A stretch of DNA of 23,975 nt, taken from an uncultured Oscillospiraceae bacterium (GTDB lineage Bacteria > Bacillota > Clostridia > Oscillospirales > Oscillospiraceae). The notes beneath the pieces were generated by a model that worked only from the letters and a program-made list of their open reading frames with translations, made no database searches and was not told where the DNA came from. Shown here one piece after another: positions 13,582 through 20,153 of the stretch. A program made the translations under genes and the position numbers. The stretch lies in the NCBI GenBank assembly GCA_900763965.1, contig CAAFMG010000037.1:1-23975 (forward strand), given 5' to 3'. Numbering within the stretch: position 1 is the stretch's first letter; every line of letters starts with the position of its first letter.

Positions 13582-14268
13582 ATGCGGCGCTGCCTTGCCC
13601 TTGGTGTTCTGCTGAGTCTGCTGGCTGTCCCGGTTCGGGGGGCAGAGGGGCAGCCGTATGCGGCACTGACCTTTGATGACGGTCCCTCCGGGAAATACAC
13701 CCAGCGGCTGCTGGATGGGCTGGCCTATCGGGGGGTGGCCTGCACCTTTCTGCTGTGCGGCTACCGCATGGAGCAGTACCCGGAGCTTACCCAGCGGATC
13801 TTTCAGGAGGGCCACGAAATCGGCTATCACGGTTTTTCCCACGATTCCATGAAAACCATGAGCCGCCGCCGGATCGGTCAGGAGCTGATGGACTCCCAGG
13901 CGCTGCTTCCCCAAGGGTGCCGTCCGGTATTTTTCCGTCCCCCCGGCGGGGTGGTCACCGATGGGGTGCATCAGGTGGCGAAAGCCCGGAATCTGGCCCT
14001 TTTGAGCTGGTCGGTGGATCCCAAGGACTGGGCCACCCGGGATCGGCAGGCCGTGAAGCAGGCGGTGCTGGATCAGGTACAGGACGGAGACATCATCCTG
14101 CTGCACGATATGTCCGCCAGTTCGGTGGATGCGGCGCTGGACATTGTGGACGTTTTGCAGAGCCGGGGCTTCCAGCTTGTCACCGTATCCCAGCTGGCCA
14201 AGCTGCGCAAAACCCCTGTGCTCCCCGGAGAAATTTACACCCGGTTTCCGCCCCCGGAGGATAATTGA
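13582..14268 (+). CDS. Secreted polysaccharide deacetylase (NodB domain)
   Basis: This 228-residue protein has an N-terminal signal peptide (residues about 1-20, LALGVLLSLLAVPVRGA) and a single NodB/CE4 deacetylase domain. These metal enzymes remove acetyl groups from peptidoglycan, chitin or similar glycans outside the cell. The CE4 motifs are present in order: TFDDGPSG (catalytic Asp pair), YHGFSHD (metal-binding His-x3-His), RPPGG, SWSVDPKDW and ILLHDM (catalytic His). The start has AAGGAG upstream. The stop codon overlaps the -35 box of the cysE promoter. Sporulation-type (PdaA-like) or general cell-wall modification roles are both possible, since the substrate is not encoded in the motifs. 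Confidence 0.92.
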   Translation: MRRCLALGVLLSLLAVPVRGAEGQPYAALTFDDGPSGKYTQRLLDGLAYRGVACTFLLCGYRMEQYPELTQRIFQEGHEIGYHGFSHDSMKTMSRRRIGQELMDSQALLPQGCRPVFFRPPGGVVTDGVHQVAKARNLALLSWSVDPKDWATRDRQAVKQAVLDQVQDGDIILLHDMSASSVDAALDIVDVLQSRGFQLVTVSQLAKLRKTPVLPGEIYTRFPPPEDN

Positions 14269-14293
14269 CAATCCCGGCCCGGTGTGCTACACT
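14265..14293 (+). promoter_or_regulatory. Strong promoter of cysE
   Basis: A perfect -35 box TTGACA (14265-14270, overlapping the deacetylase stop codon) and TACACT (14288-14293) are separated by 17 bases. Transcription would begin near 14299-14301, within a few bases of the left edge of the 165-bp palindrome. Confidence 0.8.
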
Positions 14294-14295
14294 CT

Positions 14296-14460
14296 AGGAA
14301 AGCTCTGATTAAATCGGCAAGAGCTGGTAGCGAGAGATTTTGTTCTCAGGCAAGGTTTGGAAAACGGAGGAATACTGTATGTATTTCCCGTTTTCCAAGC
14401 CGCAGACTGGGGGCAAAAGATCCGCTGCCCAGCCGCAGACGATTTATTCAGAGTTTCCTT
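14296..14460. repeat. 165-bp near-symmetric palindrome in the cysE leader
   Basis: The left arm (14296-14375) and right arm (14381-14460) are imperfect reverse complements over their whole 80 bases, centred at 14378. Examples are aggaaagctctgattaaatc paired with gatttattcagagtttcct, and ttggaaaacgg (left) with cgttttccaa (right), with several mismatches between. Two explanations fit. One is a miniature inverted-repeat transposable element that landed between promoter and gene. The other is a long RNA hairpin in the cysE 5' leader. The whole structure lies between the predicted transcription start and the cysE ribosome site, and no clear target duplication is visible. Confidence 0.75.
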
Positions 14461-14485
14461 AGGAAAACACTTGGGAGGGACTGCT

Positions 14486-15427
14486 ATGACACCGATTGAA
14501 GAACAAATCGAAGGTATTGTGGACAGCATTCTGGAAGACTACCGCCACGGCAGAAGCATTGACAAAATGGATCTGTTCCAGCAGCCGGACAAGGCGGTGA
14601 TCATTGACATGATCGGCAAGCTGATGCGGATCGTCTACCCAGGCTCTGCCCGGGATCGGAACTACCGGATCTACAACGCCCGGCACAACCTGTCCATGCT
14701 CATTGAAGATGTGATGTACAATCTGAATAAGCAGATCACCGTGGCACTGGGGTGCCGGATGGAAGAAGCAGAGGCCGCCCGCCAGGCTCAGGAGATCAGC
14801 CTTGCCTTTTTCCGGGCCATCCCCAAGGTGCGGGCCGTGTCCCAGACCGATGTGGAAGCCTTCTTCCAGGGGGATCCTGCGGCTTTCAGCGTGGAGGAGA
14901 TCATCTTCTGCTATCCCGGTCTGTTCGCTGTAACGGTATACCGTCTGGCCCATGTGCTGTATGACCTGGGGGTGCCGATCCTGCCCCGGATCATGACCGA
15001 GCACGCCCACAGCATCACCGGCATCGACATCAACCCCGGTGCCCGGATCGGCAGATATTTCTTCATTGACCACGGCACCGGCATTGTGGTAGGCGAGACA
15101 ACGGTGATCGGTAACCATGTCAAGCTGTACCAGGGCGTGACTCTGGGCGCGCTGACCACCCGTGGCGGCCAGTCCCTCCGGGGCAAGAAGCGCCACCCCA
15201 CCATTGAGGATCATGTGACCATCTACGCCGGAGCCTCCATTCTGGGCGGTGCCACCGTCATCGGCCGGGAAAGCGTCATCGGTTCCAACGTGTTCATCAC
15301 CCATTCCATCCCTCCCTGCACCACCGTCAGCGTCAAAAGCCAGGAGCTGCAATTCAAGCCCCGCAAATGCAGCGGCAACTGCGAAACCTGCGACAAGCCC
15401 GACCCCTTCTGGGAGGATCAAACGTAA
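14486..15427 (+). CDS. cysE: Serine O-acetyltransferase
   Basis: This 313-residue protein transfers acetyl from acetyl-CoA to serine, giving O-acetylserine for cysteine synthesis. The N-terminal ~170 residues are helical. The C-terminal part is a left-handed beta-helix of hexapeptide repeats, including GIDINPGARIGRYFFIDHGT, the active-site region HGTGIVVGETT, and LYQGVTLGALTT. The length matches the longer clostridial form. The start at 14486 has GGGAGGGA upstream. The frame is open further upstream through the palindrome, but that part lacks protein character. The C-terminus carries four cysteines (CSGNCETCDKPD, with one in IPPCTT), an uncommon tail that may bind metal or form disulfides. 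No cysteine T-box is visible upstream. Confidence 0.92.
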   Translation: MTPIEEQIEGIVDSILEDYRHGRSIDKMDLFQQPDKAVIIDMIGKLMRIVYPGSARDRNYRIYNARHNLSMLIEDVMYNLNKQITVALGCRMEEAEAARQAQEISLAFFRAIPKVRAVSQTDVEAFFQGDPAAFSVEEIIFCYPGLFAVTVYRLAHVLYDLGVPILPRIMTEHAHSITGIDINPGARIGRYFFIDHGTGIVVGETTVIGNHVKLYQGVTLGALTTRGGQSLRGKKRHPTIEDHVTIYAGASILGGATVIGRESVIGSNVFITHSIPPCTTVSVKSQELQFKPRKCSGNCETCDKPDPFWEDQT

Positions 15428-15433
15428 GAAAAT

Positions 15434-15478
15434 CGCCCCTATCCTGCGCTGTTTTGCAGGATAGGGGCGTTGTTTTTT
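15434..15478 (+). terminator. Terminator after cysE
   Basis: A perfect 14-bp stem, cgcccctatcctgc (15434-15447) with gcaggataggggcg (15456-15469), has an 8-base loop and is followed by ttgttttttt. It begins seven bases after the stop codon. Confidence 0.9.
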
Positions 15479-15557
15479 TGCGGGAGCATATTGGCCCAGT
15501 GGGGTGGTAATGCTGCCATTGTCGGCGCAATGGGCCGCCAACGTTGCACGCACCAAT

Positions 15558-15770
15558 GTAGGGGCGGCTATCAGCCGCCCGGTTATTTCCCCCATGGGGA
15601 AATAACGTCGGCGCAAAGCGCCGGCAATGCAATACCAAACATTTGCAAATGCAATTCGTCGGTATATTGTCGAAACATGGTATATTTGCAACATTAATGG
15701 CTTGGTGGGTGTGTAACGGTTCTGCTCAAAAACTTGCCACGTTGGCGGGCGGCTGATAGCCGTCCCTACG
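15558..15770. repeat. Cluster of palindromic intergenic repeats
   Basis: The gene-free stretch 15479-15902 holds three close palindromes: gggcggct/agccgccc (15562-15580), gttatttccc/gggaaataac (15582-15606), and cggcgc/gcgccg (15609-15623). The first returns in inverted orientation at 15745-15770, so the block is flanked by inverted copies about 165 bases apart. The middle (15625-15720) is AT-richer and has no gene I can support. This looks like a dispersed intergenic repeat, perhaps miniature-element derived. It lies between the end of cysE and the end of the transporter operon, which converge here. Confidence 0.6.
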
Positions 15771-15902
15771 CGGTCTGTGCCACCGAATTACCAGCGCAAA
15801 AATTTCGTTGCACTAATGAGGTTTTAAGAGATTTGCTCTACTACAACGCAACGCAATGTTTGTGGCGGATGGCGGATGCTCTGGCGGCGCACTTGAAGAT
15901 GG

Positions 15903-18287
15903 CTACATTCCCGGAATGGGGCTGGTTTCTACGGCGTCGGATTCTTCCGGGGTGTCATAGTAGGGATAGTACACGCTCTGCCCCGGTGTCAGGCCGGAGC
16001 GAATCTCTACGGTTTGGCCATCGCTGGCCCCCAGGGTCACTTCCACGGGGGCGGTGGGCTGGGCGGTTTTCTTGTCCAGGGCGGTATAGACGAAGGTCTT
16101 GCCGCTGGATTCCTGGATGGCGGCGGCGGGGAGGGTGAGAACGTCCTGGGTTTTCCTCAGGGGAACAATGGCCGAGGCGCTCATGCCGGGGAGCATCCCG
16201 GGTTGGTGGGGGACGGTCAGCTCCACCTGGAATTTGCTGCTGCCGCCGTTTCCGGTACCTGTCTGGGCAATTCGGGTGACGGTTCCGGCGAAAACCTGGC
16301 CGGGCAGGGCGGGAAGGGTGACGGCGGCTTCCATGCCCAGGGTCATCCGGGAAATGTCCGATTCATCCACCCGGATGGTCAGGGTCAGATCGGACTGGGG
16401 GATGAGGGACAGCACCGTGTCTCCCTGGGCATCGTACAGGGTTTCCTGCTTACCGGACTGACCGCCGTACATGCCCGCCAGTCCCCCAAGACTTCCCATG
16501 AGGCTGCCCAGGTCGGGCATGGCGGTGCTGCCGCCGGAGGTGGTTTTTCTCCCGGTGGGCAGGATGGTCACCGAGCCGTCCTTTTCACTCCGGGCCACAA
16601 TCACCACATCCCCGGTCTGATACAGGCCGGGATTTTCCACGCTGTAGGGGGTCTTGCCGGGAAGCACCCCGCCCAGAGCGGCGTCAATATCCAGTGCGCT
16701 GTAGTCCCATTTGTTGGTGTGGATCACCTTTCCGGCACTGTTTTCGTTCACCGCCAGAAAGAGGGCCTTCTGCTCCGGAAGCACCTGGGTCACCACGGCA
16801 ACCATGCCCATATATTCCTCGGTGACGATCTTGGGGCAGCCGTCCCAGTGGTCGGTGGCGGTGCAGGTTTCGTCACAGGTGCAGCGTTTGGGGCAGCCTG
16901 TGCGGTGATTTTCCCGGCTGGCTTTGCAAGATGCATCCCCGGTGCATTTTTCCGGGCAGGTGTCCAGGTGATAGGCCGCAGTGCAGCCGGGGGCGTTGGT
17001 GCACCGCCGGGGGCAGTCGGGCTGGTGCTGGCTGGGGTCGGTGACCCGGCAGCCGGTGTCCCGGGTGCATTTTTCCGGGCAGCCGTCCTTGTGAAATGCC
17101 ATTTTGGCGTGACAGCCGGGCTGCAGGGTGCAGTTGTGAGGACAATTCTCAAAGTGGGTCAGGGCCTGACAATCGTCCGTTTGGGTGCAGGCTCTGGGGC
17201 AGCCGGGGATGTGTTCCCCGGTGCCGGGAACCTGACAGGCATCGTCCTGGGTGCAGACCGGGGTCACCTGGGACAAAAACACCAGGGTGTATTCTGCCTC
17301 CTGCGCCGACAGCAGGTGGGGGCTTTCCCGGTCGAGGCCGGAAACCATGCCGTCACAGGGGGCGGTGAGGTATCCGGTGGTGTACATCTGAAACAGCCGC
17401 TTCAGCTGCTCCTCATAGTCCCGGTGGGTCTGGGCCAGCAGCTCGGACTGGGCGGTGAAATCCGTGTCCTTCAGGGTCAGCAGGGCGGCCCCGGCGTTGA
17501 CCTTTTGGTTTTCCTGCACCCGGATGCCGCTGACCGTTCCCGTAAAGGCAACTGCCGCCCAGGGGCTGTGGATTTCCAGGGTTCCCGTGCCCAGAGTGCC
17601 CACGGTGACGGTCTGCCCTGGGGCATAGCCGTTATCGGCCACGGTGACGGTGAGCTTTCCCTCCAGATTCCGGGACACGGTGCCCTGCAAGGCCGTGCCG
17701 TCTGCCAGTGTCACCTCCACCCGGTCCCCCACAGACAGGGGGGCGGCGACCTGCAAGGTCACGGCCATTTTGTCATCCAGGCTCAGCAAAACCAGGGCGG
17801 AATTCTGGAGCATGGCACCCTCCACCGACTGCCCCACCTGGGCATAGACGGCCTTGACCCGTCCGGCGGCAGGGGCATAGAGGGCGGTGTCTCCCTTCTG
17901 GGCAGGCAGGGCGGCCATTTGCTTTTTCACCGTTTCCATGGCGGACTGGATCTGCGTAATGGCGGTCATCACGCTGACCTTGTCCACAGCAGCCAGGGGA
18001 TCCCCGGCGGCGACGGTGTCTCCGTTTTTCACCAGAAAGGCTTTCAGCTTCACATCTGCCGGGAGCTTGACCTGCTGGGCATCGTCGGCGCTTACCGTGC
18101 CGCCGCCGTGGAGATTTTCCGCAATGGTGCCGATTTCCGCCTGGGCGGTGAGGATACTGGCAGCGGGGCCTTCCTCCTTGGCATTCTGCCGGGCCAGCAT
18201 GGGCATGGCTGCCAGCCAGATTACCAGCAGCGCCAGAACGCCCCAGCCCAGATAGCGGCGAAGGCTTTTCTTTTTCTTGTGTTCCAT
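15903..18287 (-). CDS. HlyD/MacA-like efflux adaptor with an inserted Cys/His repeat array
   Basis: This 794-residue protein has a basic N-terminus, one membrane segment near residues 11-30 (YLGWGVLALLVIWLAAMPML), and biotinyl-lipoyl and beta-barrel adaptor parts (about 45-330 and 560-780). LPADVKLKAFLVKNGDTVAAGDPL is split here as VKNGDTVAAGDPLAAVD, a typical lipoyl segment. The C-terminal part has VDESDISRMTLGMEA and LPAAAIQE. Between them, residues about 345-485 carry repeats of the form C-P-x2-C-T-x4-C-x(6-9)-H-x3-C. This makes it far longer than the usual 350-450 residue adaptor. It starts three bases after the permease gene with GGAGG in the permease end, so it is the last gene of a four-gene export operon. 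The repeat array should lie outside the membrane. Confidence 0.85.
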   Translation of the reverse strand: MEHKKKKSLRRYLGWGVLALLVIWLAAMPMLARQNAKEEGPAASILTAQAEIGTIAENLHGGGTVSADDAQQVKLPADVKLKAFLVKNGDTVAAGDPLAAVDKVSVMTAITQIQSAMETVKKQMAALPAQKGDTALYAPAAGRVKAVYAQVGQSVEGAMLQNSALVLLSLDDKMAVTLQVAAPLSVGDRVEVTLADGTALQGTVSRNLEGKLTVTVADNGYAPGQTVTVGTLGTGTLEIHSPWAAVAFTGTVSGIRVQENQKVNAGAALLTLKDTDFTAQSELLAQTHRDYEEQLKRLFQMYTTGYLTAPCDGMVSGLDRESPHLLSAQEAEYTLVFLSQVTPVCTQDDACQVPGTGEHIPGCPRACTQTDDCQALTHFENCPHNCTLQPGCHAKMAFHKDGCPEKCTRDTGCRVTDPSQHQPDCPRRCTNAPGCTAAYHLDTCPEKCTGDASCKASRENHRTGCPKRCTCDETCTATDHWDGCPKIVTEEYMGMVAVVTQVLPEQKALFLAVNENSAGKVIHTNKWDYSALDIDAALGGVLPGKTPYSVENPGLYQTGDVVIVARSEKDGSVTILPTGRKTTSGGSTAMPDLGSLMGSLGGLAGMYGGQSGKQETLYDAQGDTVLSLIPQSDLTLTIRVDESDISRMTLGMEAAVTLPALPGQVFAGTVTRIAQTGTGNGGSSKFQVELTVPHQPGMLPGMSASAIVPLRKTQDVLTLPAAAIQESSGKTFVYTALDKKTAQPTAPVEVTLGASDGQTVEIRSGLTPGQSVYYPYYDTPEESDAVETSPIPGM
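16829..17253 (-). repeat. Tandem Cys/His-rich repeat array (coding)
   Basis: This is the part of the long adaptor that encodes residues about 345-485. Six fairly regular units of 19-23 residues can be read, starting CPRACT, CPHNCT, CPEKCT, CPRRCT, CPEKCT and CPKRCT. A partial unit precedes them (VCTQDDAC) and a final CPK closes the array. Each unit has three Cys and usually one His. The DNA repeats with a period of about 57-69 bases, and stretches such as ttttccgggcag recur on the plus strand. Metal binding or a disulfide ladder is possible. Confidence 0.85.
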
Positions 18288-18290
18288 GGC

Positions 18291-19481
18291 TTAACCTCCG
18301 TAGTGCAGGGCATCAATGGGCTTCATTTTGGCGGCCTTGTTGGCCGGGTACAGGCCGAAGATCACCCCAATGGCAAAGCAGAAGGCCACGGCCAGCCCCA
18401 CCACCCCCATATCCAGCCGGAAGCTCAGTCCCGCACTGGCGGTGATGGTGGACACCACCTGCAAAATCGCCCAGCTGAGGAAGATTCCCAAACCGCAGCC
18501 CATCATGCACAGCACCACGGCCTCCATGAGGAACTGGGTCAGGATATTGCCCCGGCTGGCGCCGATGGCCTTGCGGATGCCGATCTCCCGGGTCCGCTCG
18601 GTGACGGTAACCATCATAATATTCATAATGCCGATACCGCCAACCACCAGAGAGATCCCGGCGATGCCCCCCAGCAAAATGGACAGGGCAGAGGTGACGG
18701 TATTCAGGGCATCCTCCAGCATATTGGAGGCATCCACGTCAAAGGCATCCTCGTCCTCGTCAAACCGCTCCATAAGGATCTGCTCCATGGCGTCGGCGGC
18801 GGCATCCACGGTGGTGCCCTCCGCTGCCGACAGGTAGAAGGTGGTGACGTTGGGACTGACGGTGTCCGTCAGACGGATGAGGGAGGAATAGGGGACGTAT
18901 GCCATGAGCATCCCCGAAGTCAGGGCATAGGTCAGGGACTGGGTGTTCTCCTTCAGCACCCCGATGACGGTGAATTCCACCCCGCTGAGGGTGATTTTCT
19001 CCCCCACGCAGTCGGTGTAGCCCACCAGCTTTTCCGCCGCTGCCTGGTTCAGCACGCACACATAGGTGCGGTTGTCCTGATCGGCGGCGCCCAACCACCG
19101 TCCCATGGACAGCTGCAAGCCCTGAATGTCATAGTAGGAGGGGGTGGTTCCGTAGAGGGTGACGGTTTTGTACTTGCTGCCGTACTTGCCCACCACAGAG
19201 GTGCTGGTGCGGGCGGCAATGCTGCCGATTTCCGGCTCCTGGGTCATCCAGGTTGTCAGATCCGGCAGACGGATGGGCTTTCCCTTGTCGTTGGATACGG
19301 TGACGGTGACGAGGCTGGTGCCCAGATCCGAAACCGCCCCGGTGACGGAGTCGGTGGTTCCGCTGACCAGACTCACCAGCACCACCAGAGCCATCACGCC
19401 GATGATAATGCCCAGCATGGTCAGCAGCGCACGCATTTTGTTGGCCCCAATGGAACGCAGGGCCATGGTAAAGGACTGCAT
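18291..19481 (-). CDS. MacB-like ABC transporter permease
   Basis: This 396-residue protein has the four-membrane-segment FtsX/MacB layout. The first segment is near residues 18-42 (LLTMLGIIIGVMALVVLVSL). A large extracytoplasmic MacB-type domain (about 45-265) follows, then three segments near 270-295, 320-345 and 360-380. The conserved loop after the second segment, TERTREIGIRKAIGA, contacts the ATPase. It starts within the stop codon of the ATPase gene (one-base overlap) and is followed three bases later by the long adaptor. Members export peptides, lipids or antimicrobials, or act as mechanotransmitters. The substrate here is unknown. Confidence 0.93.
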   Translation of the reverse strand: MQSFTMALRSIGANKMRALLTMLGIIIGVMALVVLVSLVSGTTDSVTGAVSDLGTSLVTVTVSNDKGKPIRLPDLTTWMTQEPEIGSIAARTSTSVVGKYGSKYKTVTLYGTTPSYYDIQGLQLSMGRWLGAADQDNRTYVCVLNQAAAEKLVGYTDCVGEKITLSGVEFTVIGVLKENTQSLTYALTSGMLMAYVPYSSLIRLTDTVSPNVTTFYLSAAEGTTVDAAADAMEQILMERFDEDEDAFDVDASNMLEDALNTVTSALSILLGGIAGISLVVGGIGIMNIMMVTVTERTREIGIRKAIGASRGNILTQFLMEAVVLCMMGCGLGIFLSWAILQVVSTITASAGLSFRLDMGVVGLAVAFCFAIGVIFGLYPANKAAKMKPIDALHYGG

Positions 19482-20152
19482 TACAGGCTCACCTCCGATA
19501 ATCTTCCGTCCAGAATGTTCACCGAACGCTGGGCCTGCCGGGCGATGCCGTTGTCGTGGGTGATGAGGACAATGGTGTTGCCCTGCCGGTGCAGGTCGTG
19601 GAAAATGTCAATGATCTCCCGGCTGGTTTTGGAGTCCAGTGCGCCGGTGGGCTCATCTGCCAAAATCAGCTTGGGGCGGGTGACAATGGCCCGGGCGATG
19701 GACACCCGCTGCTGCTGACCGCCGGACAGCTCCGTGGGCAGGTGCTTGGCCCGGGGGTACATATTCACCTTGTCCAGTGCCTCCTTCACCCGCTGCGTCC
19801 GCTCCTTTTTGGGAACCTTCTGGTAGATAAGGGGCAGCTCCACGTTTTCTTCCGCGGTGAGCTTGGGAATCAGGTTGTACTGCTGGAACACAAAGCCGAT
19901 CTTCTGATTGCGGATCTTTGCCAGCTGGTTTTCCGAGTAGCTTTCAATGGGCAGGCCGTCCAGCAGGTACTGCCCTGCATCCGCCACGTCCAGACAGCCG
20001 ATGATGTTCATCAGGGTGGACTTGCCGGAGCCGGAGGGGCCGATGATGCTGACGAATTCCTGGGGGCGGATGTGCAGACAGGCGTGATCCAGTGCCCGCA
20101 CCCGATCCTCCCCCACCTGATAGAATTTGCAGATGTTGTTCAGCTGGATCAT
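19481..20152 (-). CDS. MacB/LolD-like ABC transporter ATPase
   Basis: This 223-residue ATPase energises the neighbouring permease. It has Walker A GPSGSGKST (38-46), a Q-loop in FVFQQYNLIP, the signature LSGGQQQR (about 142-149), Walker B with LILADEPTGALD, and the switch histidine in ITHD. The N-terminus (IQLNNICKFYQVGEDRVRAL) is typical of the MacB/LolD/FtsE group. It begins one base after the stop of the first adaptor and its stop overlaps the permease start, so all are translated together. Confidence 0.96.
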   Translation of the reverse strand: MIQLNNICKFYQVGEDRVRALDHACLHIRPQEFVSIIGPSGSGKSTLMNIIGCLDVADAGQYLLDGLPIESYSENQLAKIRNQKIGFVFQQYNLIPKLTAEENVELPLIYQKVPKKERTQRVKEALDKVNMYPRAKHLPTELSGGQQQRVSIARAIVTRPKLILADEPTGALDSKTSREIIDIFHDLHRQGNTIVLITHDNGIARQAQRSVNILDGRLSEVSL

Positions 20153-20153
20153 A

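Noticed and set aside
14296..14485. T-box or other known riboswitch in the cysE leader
   Set aside because: No T-box consensus (GGTGG...ACC with antiterminator) is seen, and the leader is instead a single symmetric palindrome.
16829..17253. Periodic DNA repeats that could suggest a CRISPR array
   Set aside because: The repeats are degenerate, in frame and of protein-coding character (Cys/His pattern). There are no constant repeats with unique spacers.
16014..19718. Very long plus-strand open frame (over 1200 codons) rich in Gly, His and Gln
   Set aside because: It runs antisense across the adaptor and permease genes, both of which have clear domains and ribosome sites. Its composition is what GC-rich antisense coding DNA gives.
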